DNA from: Clostridiaceae bacterium
Lineage (GTDB): Bacteria; Bacillota; Clostridia; Saccharofermentanales; DTU023
Length of the DNA stretch: 52,979 nucleotides
Assembly (NCBI GenBank): GCA_012799695.1
Contig: JAAZKT010000028.1
Location: forward strand, 1 to 52,979
Direction: 5' to 3'
Made by a program: the position numbers and the translations under genes. Below are positions 26,513-35,514 of the stretch, piece by piece. Under the pieces are notes generated by a model. It was not told the DNA's origin. It ran no database searches and was given only the letters and a program-made list of their open reading frames with translations. Numbering within the stretch: the first letter of the stretch is position 1; every line of letters starts with the position of its first letter.

Positions 26513-27616
26513 ATGAACGTTATTGAGCAACGGCTAATTGAGGCGACTCGATATGAACCGCCTCAAAGAAAAGACTGGCGGATAGGTTGTATCGGCGCCG
26601 GTTTCATCATGGCGGACTGTCATCTCGTCGCATATCGCAACGCGGGGCTTAATCCGGTGGCAATCGCGTCACGTACTCCGTCACATGCCAGGGCAGTCGC
26701 CCAACGTCATGAGATTCCGAATGTGTATGACACATGGCAGATGCTGTTGGATGACGAGTCGATCGAGATACTCGATATCGCCTACCCGCCTGATCAACAG
26801 CTTGACATCGTCCGCGAAGCGGTCAAACGCGACCACATCAAGGGCATCCTTTGCCAGAAACCGGTCGCGATGACGTTGGAAGATGCAAAAGAGATTGCGA
26901 ATCTTGCCGATGAAAGCGGCAAGAAAATTGCCGTCAACTCCAATATGCGCTGTGATCAGTCGATGCGCGCGCTGAAGTATTTGCTCGATAAAGGCATTCT
27001 CGGCGAGCCTGTGCTCGCCACCATTGAAATGCGTGCGATTCCTCACTGGCAACCCTTTTTGGAGGAGTATGACCGACTGGAAATCTTCAGCATGGGCATC
27101 CACCATGTTGATACATTTCGTTTCCTATTCGGCGATCCCGAAGAGATCACTTGTGTTTGCCGCCCCGATCCGAGAACTCGTTTTCCGCATGTAGACGGCA
27201 TAACGCAATTCACGTTCAAGTATCCTAACGATCTGTTGGCGACGTCACTTGACGATGTGTGGGCGTGGCCGGAAGAACCGTGTGAAAAGGATATTTACAT
27301 AAAATGGCGTGTCGAGGGGATGGACGGTATGGCCAAAGGCACGATCGGTTGGCCTGATTACCCCGAGCGTACGCCGTCAACATTACAATTCACGTCTAAA
27401 CAATATCCGCACCGATGGATCGCACCGGTATGGGATACGGTCTGGTTCCCCGATGCTTTTGAGGGCACGATGACGAGCCTTCTCCGCGCCATCGAACAGG
27501 ATGAGGAACCCAAGATCTCCGCTCGCGACAATGTTCGGACCATCGCGTGCGTGGAAGGCTGTTACCGATCCATTGACGAGAAGCGAACAGTACGCTTTGA
27601 CGAGTTTAATTATTAA
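26513..27616 (+). CDS. Gfo/Idh/MocA family oxidoreductase (module 1)
   Basis: NAD(P)-dependent sugar or polyol dehydrogenase fold. The N-terminal Rossmann motif is CIGAGFIMADCH; the usual EKP is QKP here (ILCQKPVAMT), and GIHHVDTF carries the conserved His and Asp. Length 367 aa is normal. GGAAGGAG precedes the ATG. It is followed by a sugar isomerase/epimerase, the first of four such pairs in the window. The substrate cannot be told from sequence. Confidence 0.9.
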   Translation: MNVIEQRLIEATRYEPPQRKDWRIGCIGAGFIMADCHLVAYRNAGLNPVAIASRTPSHARAVAQRHEIPNVYDTWQMLLDDESIEILDIAYPPDQQLDIVREAVKRDHIKGILCQKPVAMTLEDAKEIANLADESGKKIAVNSNMRCDQSMRALKYLLDKGILGEPVLATIEMRAIPHWQPFLEEYDRLEIFSMGIHHVDTFRFLFGDPEEITCVCRPDPRTRFPHVDGITQFTFKYPNDLLATSLDDVWAWPEEPCEKDIYIKWRVEGMDGMAKGTIGWPDYPERTPSTLQFTSKQYPHRWIAPVWDTVWFPDAFEGTMTSLLRAIEQDEEPKISARDNVRTIACVEGCYRSIDEKRTVRFDEFNY

Positions 27617-27635
27617 CGCATAGAGAGGAGACATT

Positions 27636-28538
27636 ATGATTAGCATTGGCATTTTTACCGGGTATTATCCCTACACGATGGCGGAGGTGATCCGCCGCAT
27701 CAAAGCGTCCGGCTTCAATTGTGTCCAGCTGGACGTCACGTTCAAGGATTTCGACGCGGCAAAGGAGCCGCTCACAAAAAAGAAGGCGAATGAAATTCGG
27801 GACGCTTTCCGAGAGGCCGACCTTCCCATCGTCGCGGTCTCCGCTTACACAAATTTCATTCATCCCGATCCGGACGTCCGCAAGAAGAATATCGATTACC
27901 TCAAGATGATGATGCGTTACGCGCGCGACCTAGGCTGTCCTTATGTCGCCAGCGAAACCGGCACGTACAATCGAGAAAGCGATTGGGTATGGCATGACAA
28001 AAATGCAAGTCCCGCCGTATTTGAAGAAACCATTGAGATTATTCGAGATCTGGTCGCGTACGCAAAAGAGTGGGGCGCGACATTCATCGTCGAAAATTAC
28101 GTCAATAACGTGATCGGTTCGGTCGAACAGGTCGAGCGGATGTTCAAAGAAGTGGGATGCGATCATCTCGGACTCATTTGCGACCCGACGAACTATTTTG
28201 ACGAAAACACGATCCAAGATGTCGATGGAACGTTAAATCATATCTTTGACCGCTTAAGCGATCACATGGTCATCGCCCACGCCAAAGATATCAATCTGAC
28301 TGAGGATTTAGGTGAAAAACATGCCGATATCGATGCGGACGCTTCACACACATTCCGCGGATCCGGCGCCGTTGAGCTGCCAGCCGCAGGACTGGGCATT
28401 CTTAACTACGATCTATACGTGAAGCGTCTCGCAGAAAAACACCCCAACATCCCGCTCATCATCGAGCACTTGGATGAGGGGGATATCGATCGAGCCAAAC
28501 GTTTCATCGTCGATACGTTGAAACGCGTAGGCGTGTAA
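27636..28538 (+). CDS. sugar phosphate isomerase/epimerase, TIM-barrel (module 1)
   Basis: Xylose-isomerase-like TIM barrel (AP_endonuc_2 family). Likely metal ligands: Glu in IVENYVNN, Asp in ICDPTNYF, His in AHAKDINL and Glu in IEHLDEGD. GAGAGGAGA lies just upstream of the ATG. 300 aa, cytoplasmic. In this family known activities include sugar epimerases, inosose enzymes and 3-keto-glycoside lyases or hydrolases; which applies here is open. Confidence 0.88.
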   Translation: MISIGIFTGYYPYTMAEVIRRIKASGFNCVQLDVTFKDFDAAKEPLTKKKANEIRDAFREADLPIVAVSAYTNFIHPDPDVRKKNIDYLKMMMRYARDLGCPYVASETGTYNRESDWVWHDKNASPAVFEETIEIIRDLVAYAKEWGATFIVENYVNNVIGSVEQVERMFKEVGCDHLGLICDPTNYFDENTIQDVDGTLNHIFDRLSDHMVIAHAKDINLTEDLGEKHADIDADASHTFRGSGAVELPAAGLGILNYDLYVKRLAEKHPNIPLIIEHLDEGDIDRAKRFIVDTLKRVGV

Positions 28539-28633
28539 TCTGGAGCTGTTTAAAGGAAAGAACGTCAAAGTCATCTTCCCGAAAAAGTACAAAGAATAAA
28601 AGAATAAAAGATCATTGATAACGAGGTGATAAC
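28539..28633 (+). other. 95-bp spacer with a possible gene-end remnant
   Basis: Out of frame with the preceding stop, the plus strand reads ELFKGKNVKVIFPKKYKE and a stop (28543-28599). It has no start codon or RBS of its own, yet looks protein-like. It could be the leftover 3' end of a deleted gene. The ROK gene follows with the RBS GAGGTG. Confidence 0.35.
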
Positions 28634-29578
28634 ATGCAGTATCGGATCGGAATTGATCTAGGCGGCACTGCCATCAAGGCCGGTATAGTGGATGAAACGT
28701 ATCAAGTCATTTGTAGCCACCAACAACCGACAGTTGAAGGCTTCGAACTTGTCGTTGCCGACATGGCGGAAACGGCTCGCATAGCGGCAGAGAAAGCGGG
28801 ACTACGCTTGGATGACTTCCCATCGGTCGGCGTCGGTTCGCCCAGCTGTATCAATCCCTACACGGGACTTCTCGTCTTTTCAAATAATACAAATTGGCGG
28901 AACATGCCGTTAAAGCAAGAACTTGAGAAATACATTCCCGTACCGGTCTTTATCGAAAACGACGCCAACTGCGCCGTCGTCGGAGAGATGCTCGCCGGTG
29001 CGGCGAAAGGTTATCGCCATGTTCTGATGCTGACGTTGGGCACAGGCGTAGGCGGCGGCTTGATCATTAACGGACGTCTTTTCAGCGGAGGTGACGGTAT
29101 GGGCGCGGAACTCGGTCATACACCGCTAGTCGCCTGCGGGGAACCGTGTACGTGCGGTATCAGCGGCTGCCTTGAAGCCTACGCGTCCGTGACGGCGCTG
29201 ATCCGTCAGACGGAAAAAGCCATGTCGGATAATCCCGAATCGCGGATGCACGCGCACGCGGTTGCACATGGCGGTGTCTCAGGTCGCACGGCTTTCGATT
29301 GCGCGCGTGAAGGCGACGCCGTCGCCAAGCGCGTCGTCGATCAATACTGTACTTATCTCGCCGCAGGAATCGGTGGCTTCATCAACGTGTTCCGCCCGGA
29401 AATCGTGCTGTTAGGCGGCGGTTTATCAGGTGCCGGCGACACGCTTTTGGAACCTGTGCGCAAGAAAGTCGAACAATTCGTCTTTGCCCATGACATCATC
29501 GGGGCGCCGCCCATCGAGAGAGCCGCACTGGGCAATGCGGCGGGCACGATCGGCGCGGCTTATCTGGGCGACATATAG
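28634..29578 (+). CDS. ROK family sugar kinase
   Basis: Phosphorylates a hexose or N-acetylhexosamine with ATP. Features: N-terminal phosphate loop IGIDLGGTAIKAG, catalytic Asp in FIENDANCAVVGE, ATP loop LGTGVGGG, and the zinc-binding ROK signature CTCGISGCLEAYAS with the upstream His in ELGHTPL. No N-terminal HTH, so a kinase and not a repressor. 314 aa. With nanE and nagA near, N-acetylmannosamine is a plausible substrate (NanK-like), but glucose or another sugar is not excluded. Confidence 0.93.
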   Translation: MQYRIGIDLGGTAIKAGIVDETYQVICSHQQPTVEGFELVVADMAETARIAAEKAGLRLDDFPSVGVGSPSCINPYTGLLVFSNNTNWRNMPLKQELEKYIPVPVFIENDANCAVVGEMLAGAAKGYRHVLMLTLGTGVGGGLIINGRLFSGGDGMGAELGHTPLVACGEPCTCGISGCLEAYASVTALIRQTEKAMSDNPESRMHAHAVAHGGVSGRTAFDCAREGDAVAKRVVDQYCTYLAAGIGGFINVFRPEIVLLGGGLSGAGDTLLEPVRKKVEQFVFAHDIIGAPPIERAALGNAAGTIGAAYLGDI

Positions 29579-29597
29579 AAATATCGAGGAATAAAAC

Positions 29598-30368
29598 ATG
29601 ATTGCATCCGCGAGACGACTGTACATTATCAAAAGGCTTAACGAGTTGGGCATCATCGATTACAAGAGCATCGCCCGCGAACTTGACGTATCGGAAGCGA
29701 CCGTTCGCCGTGATTTCATCAAACTTGAAAACCAGGGTTCTCTTCGTCGCGTACAAGGCGGCGCCATTCGCTCGGAGGAAGACCTCGAGAATAACTATCA
29801 GGTAGAACTGTCGATGCAGTCAAAACACACGGTGAATACGGAAGCCAAACAAATGGTTGCCCGCGCCGCTGCGGAGGTTGTACAGCCCGGTGAATGTGTT
29901 TTCTTGGATATGGGTACGAGCATCGCACCGTTGGCGCCGATACTGCTCGCCATGCCGATTCGTATCGTGACATGCAATACGATGGTCCTTCGTCAAATGA
30001 AACCGAATGCGCGAGCGGAGGTTTTCGTGATCGGCGGACAATATATGCCCGCCGATCACATGATCGTCGGCTCCATCGCGGAGTGCACGCTGAGAAAATT
30101 CGGGCTGCATCATGCTTTCATCGGCTGTATGGGACTTGATATCCACAATAACACCGTTTATGCGACCGATATGGACGTTAACGCCATCAAGCAGGTCGCG
30201 ATTCAAAACGCCACCGATGCGTATCTTCTTGCCGATCGCTCTAAACTGTCTAAAGTAGGCCTTTTCAGAATTGCAGGCTTAGACGCATTTACGACTGTTT
30301 ACCTTGACGGACCGTCTCCAGAGGAAGATTTTCCGTCAAACGTCGTGTTCGTTGAAGAAGAGACATGA
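29598..30368 (+). CDS. DeoR family transcriptional regulator
   Basis: N-terminal winged HTH at residues 1-60 with the DeoR signature VSEATVRRDFIKLENQGSLRRVQGGA, then a DeoRC sensor domain related to sugar isomerases (CVFLDMGTS, HMIVGSIAE). Such proteins are usually repressors released by a phosphorylated sugar. It is the last gene of the deoC operon and lies right before the nanE-GRE operon; either control region could hold its site. RBS GAGGAA upstream. Confidence 0.93.
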   Translation: MIASARRLYIIKRLNELGIIDYKSIARELDVSEATVRRDFIKLENQGSLRRVQGGAIRSEEDLENNYQVELSMQSKHTVNTEAKQMVARAAAEVVQPGECVFLDMGTSIAPLAPILLAMPIRIVTCNTMVLRQMKPNARAEVFVIGGQYMPADHMIVGSIAECTLRKFGLHHAFIGCMGLDIHNNTVYATDMDVNAIKQVAIQNATDAYLLADRSKLSKVGLFRIAGLDAFTTVYLDGPSPEEDFPSNVVFVEEET

Positions 30369-30464
30369 CATCGCCTTTTTGACGCTTTCTTAAATATCGC
30401 GCACTAAAAACATTTTCTCAGCGGTGTAGGACAATCACAGCACTGCGATCGATATTTGCGCGTT

Positions 30465-30492
30465 TTTGCAAATAAATGATTGACTTTGCAAA
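30465..30492. promoter_or_regulatory. paired TTTGCAAA palindromes at the nanE promoter
   Basis: Self-complementary TTTGCAAA at 30465-30472 and at 30485-30492, start to start exactly 20 bp (two helical turns), bracketing the -35. A third copy, inside GTTTTTGCAAAAAC, overlaps the -35 of the ABC operon at 35515. Confidence 0.55.
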
Positions 30493-30508
30493 CATATAGT
30501 TCTACACT
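30480..30508 (+). promoter_or_regulatory. promoter of the nanE-GRE-activase-manA operon
   Basis: TTGACT, 17-nt spacer, TACACT, about 32 nt upstream of the nanE ATG. Confidence 0.7.
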
Positions 30509-30540
30509 AATGCTGTGAACAAACTAATCGGAGCAAGTGT

Positions 30541-31290
30541 ATGAAAACGAACGATCCCCGAAAAAGAGTGTTAATCGAATCGCTGAAAAACGGTCTCATT
30601 GTTTCCTGCCAAGTACAGGACGACGATCCGATCAGTACGCCGGATATGCATGTCAAGATGGCGGAGGCTGCGGCATGGGGTGGCGCGGTGGGCATCCGTG
30701 CGAACTCGCCGAGACAGATTCGCGACATCAAGGCTGCCGTCGATCTTCCCGTGATCGGTCTTTACAAACAGTGGCATGAGGGATCCAACGTCTTTATTAC
30801 GCCTACGCTTGACGCCGTGCACGCAGTCTACGAGGCGGGTGCGGAAATCATCGCACTTGACTGCACCGATCAACTTACGGTGGAGGGACGGCCAGCGTGG
30901 GAACTTTTGCCGAAGGCAATCGAAGCGTTTCCGGATGCCATTTTTTTCGCGGATATTTCAAACTACGAAGAAGCGGCACGCGCAATTGAACTTGGTGCCG
31001 ACATGGTGGCGCCCACGCTTTACGGCTACACACAAGATACGTGGGATATCGAGCACTTTAACGCACGCGAGTTCGCTCGCATGTGTCGAGATTTCGGCGA
31101 TGACACGTACATGATTATGGAAGGACACATCTACACGCCTGAAGACGCGATCAAGTGCCTCTATCTCGGCGCGCACGCCGTGGTCGTGGGAAGCGCCATT
31201 ACGAGACCGCATCTTACGACGAAACGATTTACCGATTTGATGAACGGTTTCCGAACGAACTGGCGTGATGCGGAAAGGAGTACACACTGA
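30541..31290 (+). CDS. nanE: N-acylmannosamine-6-phosphate 2-epimerase-like protein (NanE family)
   Basis: TIM-barrel epimerase that turns ManNAc-6-P into GlcNAc-6-P. It keeps the family landmarks LIVSCQ, GGAVGIRAN, PVIGLYK with the catalytic Lys, ITPTLDAV, IIALDCTD, the acidic MEGHIYTPEDA and VVVGSAITRP, and the near-invariant APTLYGYT. 249 aa, slightly longer than typical. The stop overlaps the GRE start (TGATG). No sialic acid lyase gene (nanA) is present, so either ManNAc is taken up as such or the real substrate is a related sugar phosphate delivered by the radical enzyme pathway. Confidence 0.88.
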   Translation: MKTNDPRKRVLIESLKNGLIVSCQVQDDDPISTPDMHVKMAEAAAWGGAVGIRANSPRQIRDIKAAVDLPVIGLYKQWHEGSNVFITPTLDAVHAVYEAGAEIIALDCTDQLTVEGRPAWELLPKAIEAFPDAIFFADISNYEEAARAIELGADMVAPTLYGYTQDTWDIEHFNAREFARMCRDFGDDTYMIMEGHIYTPEDAIKCLYLGAHAVVVGSAITRPHLTTKRFTDLMNGFRTNWRDAERSTH

Positions 31291-33566
31291 TGCCGAAGTT
31301 CAGTGTTGAAACACCGCAAAATGTCGCTGTTTCCATAAAAATCCCTCCGGAAATGTCTCCGATGGACCAACTGGAGCTTATGGAGCGCTATACGGCCACA
31401 CACCGCGCCTACGAGGGAAAATCGCGAGAAGAACGAGAGATCGCCTGTCTTCGCATCTTGTACCCTGCGCTTTTTCGCTCAATTGAACCCGACGATCTCT
31501 TTGCGGGCAGATTGGATTTTCTGCCGATCGGTTTCGGTTGCGTGACCTCAGTCGGCGGCGTGGGTCACTATTGCGTGTTTAACAAGCTGACCGCTTTCAA
31601 GGATCTTCTCCCCTCTGACGAACACGAACGCGTCGATGCGCTTTACGATTACTGGCTTGAACACGATCTTAAAACGAAATATTGCAGACAGGCATTGAAG
31701 GATGATGTGGTCGGTATGTTTATCGACGTGGAATACCCTCTTATCGTGACGGCGCGTCTCTCAGGCATGATGCTCAATTACCACATGCTTATGGATCTCG
31801 GTATCAGCGGCATCCGGGAGCGTATTCACGAACAACAGGAAAAACTGGGTGACAACGATTTTTATCGGGCATCCTTGGCATCTCTGGAACTTTTCTCTTC
31901 GTGCTGCGATCACCTTGCCGATAAGGTTCGATCCGACATGGAGGGCGCGACGCCTAAGCGGCGGGAAGAACTCCTGCGTATGGAGTCGGCACTCCTTCGT
32001 ATTCGAAATGATCGACCGGAAACCTTCGTGGAAGCACTACAGCTCTTTTGGCTTTATGCGCTCCTCGCCGGCGTCATAAATTACGGTCGCATGGACGATG
32101 TCCTCGGCCCGTTTCTCGCGCGCGATTTGCGCACGGGACATCTGACGGAAAGCGAAGCTTTTTCTCTCCTTCAATCGCTATGGACGATGATCGAAAACCG
32201 TCGCACGACGGTGAACGGTCGCATTATCGTCGGCGGCCGAGGTCGCCTAGATCCTGAATCTGCCGATATCTTCACTAGAATCGCGATGGATGTCGCTCAT
32301 TCATGTCGGTATGTCGAGCCGCAATTCACGTTGCGTTTCGATCGGGAAACGCCTGACGACATCATCGACGCCGCTCTTGACGCGATCGGAAGCGGAGCGA
32401 CGTATCCGACACTATACAACGACGATGTCCATATCCCCGCCGTCATGCGCGCGATGCGCGTCGACGAAAAAACGGCGGAACAGTACGTACCTTTCGGATG
32501 CGGTGAATTTGTCATTCAGGGACAGAGCGTCGGCACGCCGAACATCTGCATCAATCTATTAAAAATACTTCAAATAGCGCTGAATGACGGCATCGATCCG
32601 ATGGACGGCATCGACAAGAGTGACGGTGTATCGCTTCTTCCCGCGGAAGAGATTGATTCTTTCGATGTGCTGTTTTCTCAATACAAGAGACTACTCGACC
32701 ATTACTTTGATCTCTCGATTGAAAGTCAATTGCTCTCCTACGACGTTATGAATCAGGAGGTCTCGTTTCTATTCACGAGTATCTTGATGGACGATTGCGT
32801 TGAGCGAGGCAAAGCCGTGTTGGACGGGGGTATCAGGTATCTGGGCGGAACAGTTGAAACGTACGGCAACATCAACGTGTCAGACTCCCTCGCGGCGATA
32901 AAAAAGGTTGTGTTCGAAGATCAACGGGTCACACTTTCGGCGTTGCGAGACGCTGTCAACCGCGATTTTGACGGCGACATGCTACTCCGTCGACATCTCT
33001 GGGAAGCGCCGAAATACGGGAACGACAACGACGAAGCCGACACCATGGCGAATGAAGTATTTGAATTTGTCGCAAACGGCATTCGCGATCGCGGCATCAA
33101 CGCGGGCATGACGTATTTTTTGATCGTCATCAGCAATAACCAGTTGAATACTGAGTGGGGACGGCGCACGGCGGCGTCCTACGATGGACGCAGAAAGGGG
33201 CAGTTTATGAACCCCGCGAATAATCCGCAAGGAGGCGCCAACACGAGCGGTCCCACTGCCATGCTTAATTCTCTGACGCGTTTTGACGCGGGACTTCACG
33301 GCGGCAGTCTCCAGAATATCAAGTTCACACCTGATTTTTTCAATGGTCACCGCGATTTGGTTAAGAAAATGTTCCGCGTCTATTTCGACCGCGGCGGATG
33401 CCAGTTAATGGTCACTATCGTGAATCGAGGGGAACTTGAGAAAGCGGTGAAGAATCCCGATACTTACCGCGATCTGCTTGTCCGCGTATCGGGGTTTTCG
33501 GCTGTGTTCGTCAACCTCGAAACTGATATCCAGGAAGAGCTGATGAGTCGAGTGCTCTATGGATAA
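31290..33566 (+). CDS. glycyl radical enzyme of the pyruvate formate-lyase superfamily, CxE (dehydratase-like) type, substrate unknown
   Basis: A 758-aa oxygen-sensitive enzyme. The C-terminal glycyl radical site is VRVSGFSAVFVNL, radical Gly735. The active-site thiyl Cys404 is in PFGCGEFVIQG. PFL itself has two adjacent Cys here; this protein instead has Cys-Gly-Glu, placing Glu406 two residues after the Cys, the arrangement of the dehydratase/lyase group (glycerol dehydratase, choline lyase and others use GCVE). The YDGRRKGQFMNPANN and GPTAMLNS segments are also family marks. GCGE in place of GCVE and the sugar context do not match a characterised member known to me. The cognate activase overlaps its end by 8 nt. 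Predicted: radical elimination on a sugar- or polyol-derived diol (inference). Confidence 0.9.
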   Translation: MPKFSVETPQNVAVSIKIPPEMSPMDQLELMERYTATHRAYEGKSREEREIACLRILYPALFRSIEPDDLFAGRLDFLPIGFGCVTSVGGVGHYCVFNKLTAFKDLLPSDEHERVDALYDYWLEHDLKTKYCRQALKDDVVGMFIDVEYPLIVTARLSGMMLNYHMLMDLGISGIRERIHEQQEKLGDNDFYRASLASLELFSSCCDHLADKVRSDMEGATPKRREELLRMESALLRIRNDRPETFVEALQLFWLYALLAGVINYGRMDDVLGPFLARDLRTGHLTESEAFSLLQSLWTMIENRRTTVNGRIIVGGRGRLDPESADIFTRIAMDVAHSCRYVEPQFTLRFDRETPDDIIDAALDAIGSGATYPTLYNDDVHIPAVMRAMRVDEKTAEQYVPFGCGEFVIQGQSVGTPNICINLLKILQIALNDGIDPMDGIDKSDGVSLLPAEEIDSFDVLFSQYKRLLDHYFDLSIESQLLSYDVMNQEVSFLFTSILMDDCVERGKAVLDGGIRYLGGTVETYGNINVSDSLAAIKKVVFEDQRVTLSALRDAVNRDFDGDMLLRRHLWEAPKYGNDNDEADTMANEVFEFVANGIRDRGINAGMTYFLIVISNNQLNTEWGRRTAASYDGRRKGQFMNPANNPQGGANTSGPTAMLNSLTRFDAGLHGGSLQNIKFTPDFFNGHRDLVKKMFRVYFDRGGCQLMVTIVNRGELEKAVKNPDTYRDLLVRVSGFSAVFVNLETDIQEELMSRVLYG

Positions 33567-34464
33567 TCCTAAGTTTTTTGTCACCAGCATTGAACGCGGC
33601 GCCTATCATGACGGCCCGGGACTGCGCACAGTCGTCTTTTTCCAAGGGTGCCCTTTGCACTGCGCTTGGTGTTGCAATCCCGAAACGCAACCTTTTCGCC
33701 CTGTCCTCTTGCACGAGGGCAAGCGATGTGTCGCTTGCGGTAACTGTGTGCCGCATTGCCCCCAACAGGCGCTTTCCTTACGTGAAGGACGACTCCATGT
33801 GGATCGCGCGCAATGTATTTCGTGCGGGCGCTGTGTACCGGTCTGTCCCGGTGGAGCGTATTCCCTTTCCTCAGAGATTATGTCGTCTGAAGAGATTCTC
33901 GCCGTCGTGATGAAAGATGCTGATTATTATCGCGCGACAGGCGGCGGTCTGACACTTTCAGGGGGAGAACCCCTTTGTCAGCGCGGGGTGGAGGTGCTGC
34001 TTTTCCAAGCGAAACAGGCGAATCTTACAACATGCGTGGAGACGACGGCCGCACTTTCCTACAAAGTGTTGGAAAGCGTGCTGCCGTATGTTGACTATTT
34101 TTACATCGATTTGAAACACTCGGATCGCGATATTCTTTTGCGCGAGACGGGCGCCGACCTTGATCTTGTCACTTCGAATATAGGCAAGTTAATGGATAAA
34201 GGCGCCAACGTGACGCTTCGCACCGCGGTCATCCCCTGGTATAACGATGACCTTTCTACATTGCGGAGCATCTTTCACCTTGCCCTTGCGTTGGGCGTGA
34301 CAACGTATGTATTGCTGCCATTCCACCAATTAGGACGCGCCAAGTATGCGAAGCTGGGACGCCCGTATACGCTGGAGCACCTGAAAACCCTGACGCCGGA
34401 AGATGTGAGCGAGGCAGCGTCGCTCGGTCGACAGATGGGACTGGACGTTCGGATCGGAGGCTGA
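33559..34464 (+). CDS. glycyl radical enzyme activating enzyme (radical SAM)
   Basis: Generates the glycyl radical on the preceding enzyme. The radical-SAM Cys motif is CPLHCAWCC (CxxxCxxC, preceded by FFQG), followed by a ferredoxin insert with two 4Fe-4S motifs (CVACGNCVPHC and CISCGRCVPVC), then GGGLTLSGGEPL. The clostridial-ferredoxin insert is typical of activases for non-PFL glycyl radical enzymes. 301 aa. It overlaps the GRE gene by 8 nt, and its stop is just before the GTG of manA. Confidence 0.95.
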   Translation: MDNPKFFVTSIERGAYHDGPGLRTVVFFQGCPLHCAWCCNPETQPFRPVLLHEGKRCVACGNCVPHCPQQALSLREGRLHVDRAQCISCGRCVPVCPGGAYSLSSEIMSSEEILAVVMKDADYYRATGGGLTLSGGEPLCQRGVEVLLFQAKQANLTTCVETTAALSYKVLESVLPYVDYFYIDLKHSDRDILLRETGADLDLVTSNIGKLMDKGANVTLRTAVIPWYNDDLSTLRSIFHLALALGVTTYVLLPFHQLGRAKYAKLGRPYTLEHLKTLTPEDVSEAASLGRQMGLDVRIGG

Positions 34465-34465
34465 T

Positions 34466-35446
34466 GTGCTGCCTTTGCGACCCTCTCTTAAAGATGCGAT
34501 TTGGGGCGGCCTCCGGCTCTTTGAGCGATATCGCAAAGGATCGGGAGAACGGCTCGCCGAGAGTTGGGAGCTTTCCACTCACGCGGACGGCCATTCACGT
34601 CTCCCGGATGGTCGTACGCTTCAGGATCGTCTGGCAACGGAGCCGTGGTTGGCAGGCGGTTCGGCACATCGGGACGGCACGATTCCGATCTTGGCAAAAC
34701 TCATCGACGCGCGCTTGCCTTTATCCGTACAAGTCCATCCCGACGATGACGGTGCGCGCCGCCATGGCGGATTATCGGGAAAGACGGAGTGCTGGTATAT
34801 TCTCGACGCGGAGCCCGGTGCTTGGATTTACCACGGTCTTCGCAAATCATTGACGCGCACGAAATTGGAAAAGCATGCGCGAGAGGGCACGATTGAATCG
34901 GTACTCCGAAAGGTGCCCGTCCACATCGGAGACATATTTTATATTCCTGCCGGCACGCTGCATGCTCTCGGCGGCGGCATTCTCTGTTTTGAACTACAAC
35001 AGAGCTCAAATGTAACATACCGCGTTTTCGACTATGGTCGTCGCGACCATACGGGAAAGCCGCGGAGGCTTCATATACAAGAGGCACTTGACGTCGCAAC
35101 TCTTATGCCTACGCCGCGAGAGATTCCGGGCCTTGATGAACCGATCGCGACAAGCGGATTGACACGCCGGACGATTGTGGATTGCGCGCAGTTTACCATG
35201 GAGGAATTGCTGCTTGATGGAGAAGGCACGATCGATGTTCCGAGTCGACGATTTGCCTGTCTTTTTCTCATTGAAGGTCGGTGCCGTGCCGTATCGCATG
35301 GCAGTCACGGTGTAGAAACGGAAGCTGACGAGCTTACGTTGGTGTCCGGGCAAACTGTCTTTCTTTCTTCACGGGAAACAGTCTCGCTTCACGGTAAGGG
35401 TCATGCACTTCTTGCATTCCCGCCGAACGGTGTCGTTGCACGCTGA
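34466..35446 (+). CDS. manA: class I mannose-6-phosphate isomerase
   Basis: Zinc cupin enzyme for Man-6-P/Fru-6-P exchange. Zinc motifs are PLSVQVHPDD and the conserved GKTECWYIL, with the later IPAGTLHALGGG segment carrying another zinc His. The start is GTG, 1 nt after the activase TGA, with GGAGG at 7 nt. 326 aa, as in short Gram-positive forms. Being in the same operon as nanE and the radical enzyme, it suggests mannose-configured intermediates. Confidence 0.92.
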   Translation: MLPLRPSLKDAIWGGLRLFERYRKGSGERLAESWELSTHADGHSRLPDGRTLQDRLATEPWLAGGSAHRDGTIPILAKLIDARLPLSVQVHPDDDGARRHGGLSGKTECWYILDAEPGAWIYHGLRKSLTRTKLEKHAREGTIESVLRKVPVHIGDIFYIPAGTLHALGGGILCFELQQSSNVTYRVFDYGRRDHTGKPRRLHIQEALDVATLMPTPREIPGLDEPIATSGLTRRTIVDCAQFTMEELLLDGEGTIDVPSRRFACLFLIEGRCRAVSHGSHGVETEADELTLVSGQTVFLSSRETVSLHGKGHALLAFPPNGVVAR

Positions 35447-35514
35447 TGACATTAGGAATATCGCAAAAAGAGCGTCAAATACACGATCGCAAGCCTGCCG
35501 GACATGCTTGGAAC

